A stretch of 14,665 nt of DNA, taken from Streptomyces sp. NRRL S-340 (GTDB taxonomy: Bacteria; Actinomycetota; Actinomycetes; Streptomycetales; Streptomycetaceae). The notes beneath the pieces were generated by a model that ran no database searches, was not told where the DNA came from, and was given only the letters and a program-made list of their open reading frames with translations. A program made the translations under genes and the position numbers. The DNA lies in assembly GCF_000720185.1 (NCBI RefSeq), contig NZ_JOIY01000078.1, forward strand, positions 1 to 14,665, read 5' to 3'. Shown here in pieces: positions 6,834-14,607 of this stretch (its first letter is position 1; each line of letters opens with the position of its first letter).

Positions 6834-7651
6834 GTGGGGAAGTATCAGTCGCGGCCGTGGATCGTGTCGGACGAACTGTGGTCGCTCATCGAGCCGTTGC
6901 TGCCGGAGCCTGCGCCGAAGCTGGTTGCGGGCCGGCCGCGTGTGCCGGATCGCCAGGCGTTGTGCGGGATCCTCTTCGTGCTGCACACCGGGATCCAGTG
7001 GGAGTACCTGCCCCAGGAACTGGGCTTCGGATCGGGCATGACCTGCTGGCGGCGCCTGGCGGAGTGGAACGAGGCCGGCGTGTGGGACCAGTTGCATGTG
7101 GTGCTGCTGAAGAAGCTGCGGTCGGCGAAGAAGCTCGACTGGTCGCGGGCGGTGATCGACTCCTCCCACGTCAGGGCGGCCCGACGGGGCCCAAAAGCGG
7201 TCCCAGCCCGGTCGACCGCGCACGCCCGGGCAGCAAGCATCACGTCCTCACCGACGGTCAGGGCATCCCGCTCGCGGTGTCGCTGACCGGCGGCAACCGC
7301 AACGACGTCACCCAACTGCTACCGCTGCTGGACAAGGTCCCGGCTGTCAGCGGCGTCGTCGGCCGACCGCGGCGGCGGCCGGACATGCTCTTCGCGGACC
7401 GCGGCTACGACCACGACAAGTACCGGCGGCTGCTCCGGCAACGCGGCACCCGTCCGGCGATCGCTGAACGCGGCCGGCCGCACGGTTCCGGTCTGGGCAT
7501 CTTCCGTTGGGTTGTCGAGAGGACGATCGCCTGGCTGCACGGCTTCCGGCGCCTGCGCATCCGCTGGGAACGACGCGACGACATCCACGAAGGCTTCCGG
7601 GGCCTCGCCACCTGCCTGATCACCTACCGCCACGTCCAACGCCTTTGTTAG
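6834..7651 (+). CDS. IS5-family transposase, OrfA-OrfB by programmed -1 frameshift
   Basis: DDE transposase that cuts and joins the IS ends. OrfA begins at GTG 6834 (MGKYQSRPWIVSDELWSLIE, the usual N-terminus of this group) and on its own would end at 7286. OrfB is read from the -1 frame to TAG 7651. The join is at the heptamer C CCA AAA (7190-7196): OrfA reads ARRGPK and after slippage continues GPKSGPSPVDRARPGSKHHV, the sequence expected of an uninterrupted transposase. The catalytic triad is divided between the halves: first D in VIDSSHV (OrfA), second D in LFADRGYD and E in RWVVERTIAWL (OrfB). A helix-turn-helix-like N-terminal region (GRPRVPDRQALCGILFVLHTG) precedes the catalytic domain. 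No stop or deletion beyond the programmed shift is seen. Confidence 0.9.
7190..7196 (+). promoter_or_regulatory. Slippery heptamer for -1 ribosomal frameshift
   Basis: CCCAAAA in the OrfA frame reads C CCA AAA, an exact X XXY YYZ heptamer. Slipping back one base gives CCC AAA and enters OrfB exactly where the conserved transposase sequence resumes. It controls how much full-length transposase is made. Confidence 0.8.
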
Positions 7652-7657
7652 GACATC
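7642..7657 (-). repeat. Right terminal inverted repeat of the IS
   Basis: Read on the minus strand it begins GATGTCCTAAC, pairing with the left end at 6773-6788. It overlaps the last codons and stop of the transposase and is followed by the second TA target copy at 7658-7659. Confidence 0.75.
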
Positions 7658-7755
7658 TAAGACCAGTCGCCGCGAAGGGTGTTTCTATCTGTTCGGTCAA
7701 GGTCTGTGGGCTTGGTCAGGAGAAAAAGGTAGCCAGAAGGGGCATGATCTTGATG

Positions 7756-7792
7756 GGTGGTTCCGGACGCTTCTTCGGTGTCCGGAACCACC
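7756..7792 (+). terminator. Perfect 13-bp hairpin, probable terminator
   Basis: The arms GGTGGTTCCGGAC (7756-7768) and GTCCGGAACCACC (7780-7792) pair perfectly around an 11-nt loop. It has no U tract, as is common for Streptomyces terminators. It sits about 100 nt after the IS and 294 nt before the kinase start, so it would separate the NTPase/IS transcript from the kinase operon. Confidence 0.6.
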
Positions 7793-8074
7793 TCGTCAGG
7801 TCAGGTTCGATGTGACCTTCGATCCGATCCCTCGCCGCCGCCGCTGCATCGTCCGCTCACGCATCACTCAAGCACCCAACGCGTTCTACCGTGATCGAGG
7901 GGCCGACTCCGATCACGCCTCGCTGCTTGGGTCAAGGGGGGCGTCCTCTCGCAGAGCCACTCCGAAGGGACCATTACTCGCCAAGTCCGTCTCGCCCTGG
8001 GCAAACTGCTGATCCGATGGGAAAGCCGCTGGCAAGATGGCCGCATGGGTGGACTGCGCGGCAGTCGGGGGAGC

Positions 8075-8080
8075 AAGGAG
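8075..8080 (+). promoter_or_regulatory. Ribosome binding site deciding the kinase-helicase start
   Basis: AAGGAG lies 6 nt before GTG 8087. The in-frame ATG at 8045 has no comparable site and would add 14 low-complexity residues (MGGLRGSRGSKEQW), so GTG 8087 is preferred. Confidence 0.65.
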
Positions 8081-8086
8081 CAGTGG

Positions 8087-11000
8087 GTGGGGACGACGAT
8101 TAACGGCCGGTTTCTGTTGCTCCCTCAGGAGGCCCGCCCGGGGGGGTTGTCCGAGGTCCGCAAGGCCGTGGACATCAGGAGCGCTGGCGGTGACCACGTC
8201 GCCGTGAAGCTGCTCAAGCAGCGGGAGGACGACGCGATCACCCGGATCTTCCTGGAGCGGGAGACCTCGGCGCTCAAGGCACTGAACCATCCCCATATCG
8301 TGCGGATGCTCGACTCTGGCTGGGATCAAGGGCTGGAGCGGTACTTCATCGCCCTGGAGTGGATTGACCGCAGCCTCAAGGACGAGATGGCAGATGGCCG
8401 TCCCCTTGACTGGCCGGCCTACTTCACACGCATAGGCGGACCGTTGGCTTCCGCCCTCGCGTATGCCCACGAGAAGGAGATCGAGCACCGTGATCTGAAA
8501 CCGGGAAATGTCCTGCTGACCGGCGACGGCACGGTCAAGCTCGCCGACTTCGGGATCGCCAAGATCTTGTCCAAGGCCGCAGCCGTGACCGACGAGACGG
8601 TCGCGGACTTCCGATCCGCTCTGTACTCGCCGCCCGAGCAGAGCGAGGCAGTCCCGTACGTTCGTGACGTGTACGCCTACGCGGTCCTGGCCATTCAGGT
8701 CCTCTCCCGCAGCCAGGCACGTGACTACCACGATCTGGCGACGGTACTCGACGGTCTGGAACTCGACACCGAGATCCGCAACGTCCTCAGAACCTGCATC
8801 GACCTCGACCCGAAGAAGCGGCCAGCCAACGCTATCGTCCTCGAACACCGGCTCCTGGAGGCCGAACGGGTCTGCGAAAACCGTGATGCTCGCCAACGCA
8901 ACGCGCTCTGGCTGAAGATGACCCGTCGTGCGGCCGAAAGCTTGAGCACCACCCCGGCCGGAGAAGGGATCGACTGGGATGCGGTGAAGAATACGGTGCT
9001 CGCGGACATCTCCGGCACGGTTCATGTCGACTACGGCTACAACGCGCAGAGCGACGAAGTCGACACCGGCACGGTGCGGGTGTTCGGCCAGAGTCTGTTC
9101 CTGCGCCTGGTCAACGACGAGGATCAAAGCGACCGATGCGTCATCGTTTCGGCCGAGGAAAGAGCAGAGGAATGGATGGCCAAGCGCCGTGCGTCCGCCC
9201 TCAAACTCGGCCCCATCCTCACCTGGACGTTCAACGATCCGGGCGAGGACCCGGCGTACGACGGCCTCAACCTGCTGCTGGACAGCCTCAACGAAGAACT
9301 TGACGCACGCGAGACACAGGCCAAGGAGGGTAAGCGCCAGCAGATCGGCGACCTGTTCGACGGCTGGCGCCGCGTCCTGGAAGCCCGTGAGGAAGCGGCG
9401 GCCAACGGGCGGCAGCCGATCCAGTACGAACGGCTGGAAGGCGGCGGCCGCACCCGAGTCTTCCATCTCGCCGCTCCCGACACTACCGCCGAAATCGGTG
9501 AAGAGTGGTCCGTCGCGGAGTACCCCTACAGTCGGCCCATCGACCGTGGCGAGATCACAAACCGCACTGACGACACCGTCGTCCTGCGAATGACGCGTCC
9601 CCAGGCCGTCCTGCCCGCCCGGGGGGTACTGCTCCCCTTCCTCGGACCCAGCCAGAACGCGATCAACCGGCAGCGCGACGCACTTACCGCGGTCGCCGCC
9701 GGCCAGACCGCAAATCTCGACCTGCGGCAGATCATCGATAACCCCGGAGTCCTTGAGGTCGGCCCGCCCACCGAAGTCACCACCTGGGTCCGCGCCGACC
9801 TCGACCAGAGCAAACGGGACGTCGTCGCCCACGCCCTGGGCACCCAGGACCTACTGCTCGTCGAGGGACCACCCGGCACTGGCAAGACGACCGTGATCGC
9901 TGAGATCGTCGAGCAGACCCTCAGCCGGCATCCCACCGCCCGCATCCTCATCGTCAGCCAGACCCACATCGCCATCGACAATGCCCTCAAGCGCCTTGAA
10001 GACGCAGGCATCACCGAACTCGTCCGCCTCGGCCGCGTCGACGATCCACGCGTCGCTGAAAGCGCACAGCCGCTGCTGCTCGACCGGCAAGTCAAGAAGT
10101 GGACCCAGGGTGTCCGGACGCGCGCAGAACGGCATCTGGAGAGCGTGGCCGCCAACAGCGGCCAGCAGCCCAGCCACCTCAAAGCGGCCCTGGTGCTGGA
10201 AGAACTCGCCGCCGTGGCCGCCGACCTCGCCCATGTGACGGCCCGCCTCGACGAGCTGGCGAACCAGCCTGTGCCTGAGCGCACCACCTCCGCCAGAGAG
10301 CTCGGCGAGGAAGTCGTCACCACCCGAGCCCGTCGAGAACAGCTCCTCGAACAGCGGGCAGAGCTGTTCGCCGAAGTGCAGACCATGCTCGACGGCGAAC
10401 TCACCCTCCGCGAGGAAATGAGCGCCGCAGACGCCCGCGACGTGGTCGAGGTGCTCCTCGGCCCGGCCGGGACCGGCAGGGAACTGATGCACCTGCTGCG
10501 CCTCCAGGGCGAATGGCTTCAGCGAATCGGCACCGACCAGAACCTGATCGCGGGCTTCCTGCGCACCCGGCGCGTCATCGGCGGCACCGCGCTCGGCTTC
10601 CTCGGCCACCCGGCGGCCCGGGATCTCGAATTCGACCTGTGCATCTTCGACGAGGCGTCCAAGGCGACCGCGACCGAGGCGTTGGTGCCAATGGCCAGGG
10701 CCAAGCGATGGGTGCTGGTCGGCGACACCAACCAGCTGCCTCCCATCGATGAGGATCTGCTGCGCGATGAAAAGATCATGGCCGATCACCAGCTCATCCC
10801 CGAGCTGGTGAAGACCACCCTGTTCCAGTACTTCGCCAACTCCACCAAGACACCAGTCAAGCACCTGCTGCGCGAGCAGTACCGGATGACCCCGGCGATC
10901 GGCAACATGATCAGCAGCTGCTTCTACGACAACAAGCTAATCTCGCCCAACGACCATGTCCTTCCCGGCTACAGCACGGTCAACAAACCCGTCCTGTGGC

Positions 11001-11515
11001 TGGACACCAGCGCTCTGTCGAACCGCCGCGAGGACGAGCAGTCCGCCGCACAAACCAGCGTTTCAAACCGCCTTGAGGGCCAACTCGCGATGCGACGCCT
11101 GGAAGTCATCGACCGGGCCATCGACAAGGGGGTGATCAAGACTCCCGACGGCAAGCGCCTCGACGTCCTGCTGATCGCCCCCTACGGCCGCCAGGTCGAA
11201 GAACTCACCAAACGCCTAGCCTCCCTAAGACTCAAGCACATCGCTCCAGAAGTGCTCTCCGTCGACGCGGTACAGGGTCGAGAATGCGATCTCGTCGTGT
11301 TCTCCGTGACCCGAAGCAACATCAGCGGTCGCTTCGGATTCCTTGGCCAGCCCTACTGGCGCCGCATCAACGTCGCTCTCTCCCGCGCCCGCTACGGCTT
11401 GATCATCGTTGGCGACGCTGGCTTTTGCCGCAGCAAGCCCGGCGCCCTGCGCGACGTCCTCGACTACATGAGCGGCCACCCGGAAGACTGCGAGATCCGC
11501 AATGCCTACCTCTAG
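8087..11515 (+). CDS. Ser/Thr protein kinase fused to SF1 Upf1-like helicase
   Basis: 1142 residues from GTG 8087. Residues about 5-250 are a Hanks-type kinase: a partial Gly loop (RPGGLSEV), catalytic Lys in VAVK (K41), HRDLKPGN (D136), DFG (154-156), an SPPEQ activation-segment end and RDVYAYAV. All residues needed for catalysis are present. After a linker without a recognised domain (about 275-570) comes an SF1 helicase/ATPase: Q-motif-like LDQSKRDVV, Walker A GPPGTGKTT (594-602), DEAS (855-858), GDTNQLPP (879-886), REQYRM (929-934), VDAVQGRECD (1059-1068) and NVALSRAR (1095-1102). A charged, probably coiled-coil insertion at about 704-776 lies between motifs Ia and II, as in Upf1-type helicases. 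The stop overlaps the PLD gene by 14 nt, so the two are translationally coupled. Phosphorylation-controlled helicase activity in a DNA or RNA defence system is my inference; I know no named system with exactly this pair. Confidence 0.9.
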   Translation: MGTTINGRFLLLPQEARPGGLSEVRKAVDIRSAGGDHVAVKLLKQREDDAITRIFLERETSALKALNHPHIVRMLDSGWDQGLERYFIALEWIDRSLKDEMADGRPLDWPAYFTRIGGPLASALAYAHEKEIEHRDLKPGNVLLTGDGTVKLADFGIAKILSKAAAVTDETVADFRSALYSPPEQSEAVPYVRDVYAYAVLAIQVLSRSQARDYHDLATVLDGLELDTEIRNVLRTCIDLDPKKRPANAIVLEHRLLEAERVCENRDARQRNALWLKMTRRAAESLSTTPAGEGIDWDAVKNTVLADISGTVHVDYGYNAQSDEVDTGTVRVFGQSLFLRLVNDEDQSDRCVIVSAEERAEEWMAKRRASALKLGPILTWTFNDPGEDPAYDGLNLLLDSLNEELDARETQAKEGKRQQIGDLFDGWRRVLEAREEAAANGRQPIQYERLEGGGRTRVFHLAAPDTTAEIGEEWSVAEYPYSRPIDRGEITNRTDDTVVLRMTRPQAVLPARGVLLPFLGPSQNAINRQRDALTAVAAGQTANLDLRQIIDNPGVLEVGPPTEVTTWVRADLDQSKRDVVAHALGTQDLLLVEGPPGTGKTTVIAEIVEQTLSRHPTARILIVSQTHIAIDNALKRLEDAGITELVRLGRVDDPRVAESAQPLLLDRQVKKWTQGVRTRAERHLESVAANSGQQPSHLKAALVLEELAAVAADLAHVTARLDELANQPVPERTTSARELGEEVVTTRARREQLLEQRAELFAEVQTMLDGELTLREEMSAADARDVVEVLLGPAGTGRELMHLLRLQGEWLQRIGTDQNLIAGFLRTRRVIGGTALGFLGHPAARDLEFDLCIFDEASKATATEALVPMARAKRWVLVGDTNQLPPIDEDLLRDEKIMADHQLIPELVKTTLFQYFANSTKTPVKHLLREQYRMTPAIGNMISSCFYDNKLISPNDHVLPGYSTVNKPVLWLDTSALSNRREDEQSAAQTSVSNRLEGQLAMRRLEVIDRAIDKGVIKTPDGKRLDVLLIAPYGRQVEELTKRLASLRLKHIAPEVLSVDAVQGRECDLVVFSVTRSNISGRFGFLGQPYWRRINVALSRARYGLIIVGDAGFCRSKPGALRDVLDYMSGHPEDCEIRNAYL

Positions 11516-12911
11516 CCCCACCTTCGGCGACGACAGCCTCCTGGCCCTCCGCTTCCACAACACCCGTCCCGGACTCGAACTCATCCAGATCGCCGACGCC
11601 GCACTGCCTGTCGCCCGGATCACCGCCGAGGTCCTCGCCCAGGACAGCAAGGACCTCCCGCTTATGGAGGAATTCGTACTGCGGCTGGTCGACCACAACG
11701 TGAGCAACACGCGTGGTATCGCCGGCCTACTCGGCCTGCCCGAAAACATGGTCGACCGGACCGTCGCCGTGCTGTTCGGCTCAGACGACCTCAAATGGGC
11801 CCGCCCCACCCTCGCAGACGCAGGCCGGGCTCCCGGCCTGCGGCTCACAGACAAGGGCCACCTCACTGCCCAGAAGGCCGCCGCCGTAGCGCCCGTGCGG
11901 GTCAACCAGCCGCTCGTCTACGACCAAATGCTGTGGAAGGTAGCCCCCTACGACCGCCGCACCACCATCCCGCGCGGGCAGGCCGAGGAAAACGGCATGA
12001 TCATGCTGCCCGCCGCAAGGTCCGGGCCCGTCAATGACGGAGACATCACCGCAGCGGAAATCACCGCTCTGCTCCGTGAGAACGGCAATAACAAACGCGA
12101 AGTCCTCCAGGTCAAAGGCATCTCCCAGGCCCCGGCCCGCCGTGTCCTGCCGGTCAAGCTCCTGGTGTATGCCGACGCAGACCGTACCGACGTCGAAGTC
12201 GGCATCGTCGTCGACGGCGAACTCAGTCAGGCCCACGAACTCGCTCTCATCGGCCACGGTGGTGCCAAGGCCCTCGGCATCTCTGTCGAGCCGCCCCCCG
12301 AACGCCCTCTTCTCGACCCCGACCTCGAAAAGGCCCGCGTACCGCTGCAAGAGGTCACCCAGCACCGTGCAGAACAGGCCGCATTCCAGCTCGGCGCTCA
12401 CGCCCCCATGCCCGGTCCGCCGGCAGTTCAGCAGCCACAGGCAGACGAGATCCGAGCCATCGGAGTCTTCGAGCATCCCGACGTCCTCGACGACGCGCTC
12501 ACCAACGCCCGCCGCCGACTCTTGATCATCTCCCCGTGGATCAAGAACGCGATCATCACCACCGACTTCCTTAGCAAACTCGAACGCCGGGTCAAACAAG
12601 GCGTCAAAGTGGATATTGCCTACGGCTACGAGGAAAACGACACCAAGACCGACCCTGCCTCCGTCCGGAAACTCACCAACCTCGCCGACCGCTACCGCGA
12701 CAAACTCAGCTTCACGCGTCTGAAGAGCACCCATGCCAAGGTCCTCGTCTACGACGACGTTTGGGTGACCACGTCCTTCAACTGGCTCTCATTCAAAGGT
12801 GATCCCGAACGCACCTACCGCATGGAGGAAGGAAGCCTCGTCCGCAACCGCCAGATCGCCGACACCCAGTACGCCCGCTACCTTGAGCTGATCGCCGACC
12901 AGCGCCGATAA
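11502..12911 (+). CDS. PLD-family (HKD) protein, putative nuclease partner of the kinase-helicase
   Basis: 469 residues. ATG 11502 lies inside the end of the kinase-helicase gene (14-nt overlap), implying coupled translation and stoichiometric expression. The N-terminal region (about 50-130) has winged-helix character (NTRGIAGLLGLPENMVDRTV, then RLTDKGH), and the middle is unassigned. The C-terminal domain (about 318-466) is PLD-like: a strand-rich start (RLLIISPWI) and one HKD motif, HAKVLVYD (H411, K413, D418), followed by TSFN (S425, N427) in place of the usual GSxN. One HKD per chain means a dimer would be needed for an active site, as in single-motif bacterial PLD nucleases. No signal peptide is seen, so it should act in the cytoplasm, most likely on nucleic acid. 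Codons 21-31 are an exact match to a CRISPR spacer in this window. Helicase-PLD pairs also occur in DISARM, but the helicase here is a different type and carries a kinase. Confidence 0.85.
   Translation: MPTSSPTFGDDSLLALRFHNTRPGLELIQIADAALPVARITAEVLAQDSKDLPLMEEFVLRLVDHNVSNTRGIAGLLGLPENMVDRTVAVLFGSDDLKWARPTLADAGRAPGLRLTDKGHLTAQKAAAVAPVRVNQPLVYDQMLWKVAPYDRRTTIPRGQAEENGMIMLPAARSGPVNDGDITAAEITALLRENGNNKREVLQVKGISQAPARRVLPVKLLVYADADRTDVEVGIVVDGELSQAHELALIGHGGAKALGISVEPPPERPLLDPDLEKARVPLQEVTQHRAEQAAFQLGAHAPMPGPPAVQQPQADEIRAIGVFEHPDVLDDALTNARRRLLIISPWIKNAIITTDFLSKLERRVKQGVKVDIAYGYEENDTKTDPASVRKLTNLADRYRDKLSFTRLKSTHAKVLVYDDVWVTTSFNWLSFKGDPERTYRMEEGSLVRNRQIADTQYARYLELIADQRR
11562..11594 (-). other. 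Protospacer matched by the CRISPR spacer at 2434-2466
   Basis: The 33 nt are identical to the spacer, cover codons 21-31 (TRPGLELIQIA) and lie 60 nt into the PLD gene. On the crRNA-like (minus) strand the 5' flank is GGCGTC, so the adjacent bases are GTC, or TCG if the first spacer base is counted as PAM-derived. Neither is the AAG favoured by well-studied type I-E systems. The PAM of this array's own system is not known. Confidence 0.95.
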
Positions 12912-12915
12912 CTGT

Positions 12916-12943
12916 CAGCGGTGGTGCCTCCCGCATGCCGCTG
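12916..12943. terminator. Possible weak bidirectional terminator
   Basis: CAGCGG (12916-12921) can pair with CCGCTG (12938-12943) in the 62-nt gap between the convergent PLD and TPR-GNAT genes. An alternative pairing uses GGTGC and GCACC nearby. The stem is short and the loop long, so this is a weak call resting mostly on position. Confidence 0.3.
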
Positions 12944-12973
12944 CACCTTTGCACCGGGTCTTGTGAGCGTCGG

Positions 12974-13513
12974 TCAGCCCCTGGCTCGGATCATTACGGT
13001 GAGGACCGGTGAGGCCGGTGACGGCTGGCTCTGTCCGATGTCCTGGTACCCCCACAACTTGTAGAGCGCGTGGACCTTTCCGTCGCCAGCGGCCGGGTTG
13101 ACCATGAGCGTGACGTACGGCTCGTCGCGTGTGGCGAGGAGGGCGTCATGGATACGCCGGGCAGTACCGGTCTTCCGCCAGGTCGGTCGGACGCCGATCT
13201 CCTTCAGGGCCACGGCCGGACGCTCGGTGTACATCTCCGCCGGCGTCGGGCTGGTGCGCTGCCAGTAGCGGTCGCCGTGCTCGATGGTGTTGCCGTAGGC
13301 GTAGCCGACCGGGTGCCCGTCCGCGTACGCGAGGACGGCCGTGAACCCCGGCTCGGTGCCGTGCCGGTCCAGGCGTTCGCCGAACGCGGTGACCGCGTAA
13401 TTCGGCAGGTGGAGGAGCGGGGCGCGCACGTCGGCGTACACGTCGAGGAGGTCGCCGCGGGCTGTGTCGAGGGTGGTGAAGGTGCGCAGTTCGATGGCGG
13501 GCGCCGTGGTCAT
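12974..13513 (-). other. GNAT part with its own in-frame start
   Basis: ATG 13513 (MTTAPAIELRTF) is preceded by GGAGG at 13522-13526 with 8 nt spacing, the same quality of site as the upstream gene start. A 179-residue stand-alone GNAT enzyme is the size of a typical single-domain family member. This suggests two formerly separate genes that now share one frame, or a dual-product gene. Confidence 0.5.
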
Positions 13514-14503
13514 GCGGCCATCCTCCAGGTGGCGGTGTGCTCGGTCCAGGTCTGCACGGTGGAGCTGGCCAGCGCGGTGGCGCCGCAGTGCGGCCCCGAA
13601 CTCCTGCAGCATGCGCGTGACCCGGGCGTGCTGGGTGGCAGCCTCAGCGGGGACCTTCATCGCGGTGGCCGTGGCGGCTTCGGGGGCGGCCTGGGCGAGC
13701 TGGGCGTGGGCGAGCCGGGTGGTGGTGATGGCCCGGGACCGGATCATGTGGGGCCGGAGGGCGGACAGGCAGCGGTGGGCGTGGTACTCGGCGGTCGAGT
13801 AGTCACCGAGAGCCAAGTGCGCGGAGAGGGCCAAGGAGTCCAGCTCGGCCTGGTCGTAGAAGGCGAGCATCCACACCGGGCGGTAGCCGGTGGGGTCGGC
13901 GCGCACTATGGCGTCCTGGGTCTGTTCGAAGGCACGGCGGGTGCCGGTGCGGTCCTGGGCTGCGCCGTGGATGGCGCCCTGGCGGGCCAGGCCGGGGGAG
14001 GCGAACAGGGGGTCACGGCGGGTGAGGTGCAGGTTGCGGGCGACGTCGTTGGCGGCGAACGCGTCCGCCGGTCGGCCCATGTGGCGGTACATGGTGCCGG
14101 CGTGGCTCCAGATGCGGAACTTGATGGCCTGGTCGCCGGACATCTCGGCGAGGGCCTGGGCCTCGCGCATGTGTGCCTTGGCGACGTCGTAGCGCCAGCC
14201 GTCGATGGCGGCCCACATCGCCGAGGAGCGGAAGGCGGCCGCTGAGGCGTAGAGGTTGCTTCGTACGCGCTGGGTGGCGCTGCCTGCGTTCTGGAGGTTG
14301 AGCGCCTCGTCGGCGAGGGCTGCGGCCCGCTGTTCGATGCCGAGCTGTCCGCCGTGGCGGTGGTCGCTGGCGATTATCTCGGCGAAGCGCTTGTTGAGGC
14401 GGTTGACGTCGCTCATGCCGATCCGGCGCAGCGATGCTGTACCGGGTGCGGCTGCTGCTGCGGCTACCGCCGCTATGCTGCCGACAAGGGTGCGGCGCTT
14501 CAT
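12974..14503 (-). CDS. TPR-type regulator region fused in frame to a GNAT acetyltransferase
   Basis: 509 residues. ATG 14503 is chosen because AGGAGG lies 8 nt upstream. Residues 1-22 (MKRRTLVGSIAAVAAAAAAP) are basic then Ala-rich. Residues about 29-330 match the C-terminal TPR-like region of Streptomyces XRE-family regulators (SDVNRLNKRFAEIIASDHR, SAMWAAIDGWRYD, FRIWSHAGTMYRHMGR, RDPLFASPGLAR, DQAELDSLALSAHLALGDY). The helix-turn-helix that usually precedes it is absent. Residues 331-509 are a GNAT N-acetyltransferase: acetyl-CoA loop region VRPTWRKTGTARRIHDALLA and YKLWGY near the end. Substrate unknown. No stop separates the halves, but the GNAT part has its own ATG and Shine-Dalgarno, so it may be made both fused and alone. 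The hydrophobic N-terminus could be mistaken for a Tat signal; in this family an RRTL sequence normally links the HTH to the TPR region. Confidence 0.8.
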   Translation of the reverse strand: MKRRTLVGSIAAVAAAAAAPGTASLRRIGMSDVNRLNKRFAEIIASDHRHGGQLGIEQRAAALADEALNLQNAGSATQRVRSNLYASAAAFRSSAMWAAIDGWRYDVAKAHMREAQALAEMSGDQAIKFRIWSHAGTMYRHMGRPADAFAANDVARNLHLTRRDPLFASPGLARQGAIHGAAQDRTGTRRAFEQTQDAIVRADPTGYRPVWMLAFYDQAELDSLALSAHLALGDYSTAEYHAHRCLSALRPHMIRSRAITTTRLAHAQLAQAAPEAATATAMKVPAEAATQHARVTRMLQEFGAALRRHRAGQLHRADLDRAHRHLEDGRMTTAPAIELRTFTTLDTARGDLLDVYADVRAPLLHLPNYAVTAFGERLDRHGTEPGFTAVLAYADGHPVGYAYGNTIEHGDRYWQRTSPTPAEMYTERPAVALKEIGVRPTWRKTGTARRIHDALLATRDEPYVTLMVNPAAGDGKVHALYKLWGYQDIGQSQPSPASPVLTVMIRARG

Positions 14504-14511
14504 GTCGGGGT

Positions 14512-14517
14512 CCTCCT
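14512..14517 (-). promoter_or_regulatory. Ribosome binding site of the TPR-GNAT gene
   Basis: AGGAGG on the minus strand, 8 nt from ATG 14503. It favours this start over the GTG at 14560, which would add a proline- and serine-rich stretch without Shine-Dalgarno support. Confidence 0.65.
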
Positions 14518-14607
14518 GCTGTGGTGGGGCCGGGGTGGACGAAGGCCGGCTCCGTGGCACGAACCCTAAGATGTCGTCTCATTTGGCATGGTCGGTAGTC
14601 TGGGCTT

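Larger units (their letters stand above)
6773..7657 (+). mobile_element. IS5-family (IS427-like) insertion sequence, 885 bp
   Basis: Imperfect terminal inverted repeats (GAGGTCCTAACGGAAG at the left, matched 12 of 16 by the complement of the right end) are flanked by TA at 6771-6772 and 7658-7659. This fits the 2-bp TA duplication of the IS427 subgroup. It holds one transposase spread over two frames with a slippery site. The element lies in the 3' end of the NTPase gene and in the same direction. It looks intact and possibly still mobile. Confidence 0.85.
7658..8086. other. Region between the IS and the kinase-helicase gene
   Basis: No independent gene is supported. Joining 6772 to 7660 (excising the IS and one TA) would let the NTPase frame run on as far as TGA 8010-8012. 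The implied tail has no recognisable domain and crosses a strong hairpin at 7756-7792, so the native end is uncertain. In the kinase frame an open stretch from 7895 reads plausible protein (VRLALGKLLIRWESRW), perhaps a fragment of another gene's C-terminus; I cannot identify it. The kinase promoter should lie within this region. Confidence 0.45.

Noticed and set aside
8045..8086. ATG 8045 as the kinase start
   Set aside because: It has no Shine-Dalgarno and adds only low-complexity residues, while GTG 8087 has AAGGAG at ideal spacing. It cannot be excluded.
7913..9832. A 639-residue minus-strand open frame opposite the kinase-helicase
   Set aside because: It is the shadow of a high-GC coding strand. 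The plus strand encodes clear kinase and helicase motifs, while the minus translation has none.
13070..14245. A 391-residue plus-strand frame opposite the TPR-GNAT gene
   Set aside because: Val/Gly-rich composition and no domain; a shadow of the minus-strand gene.
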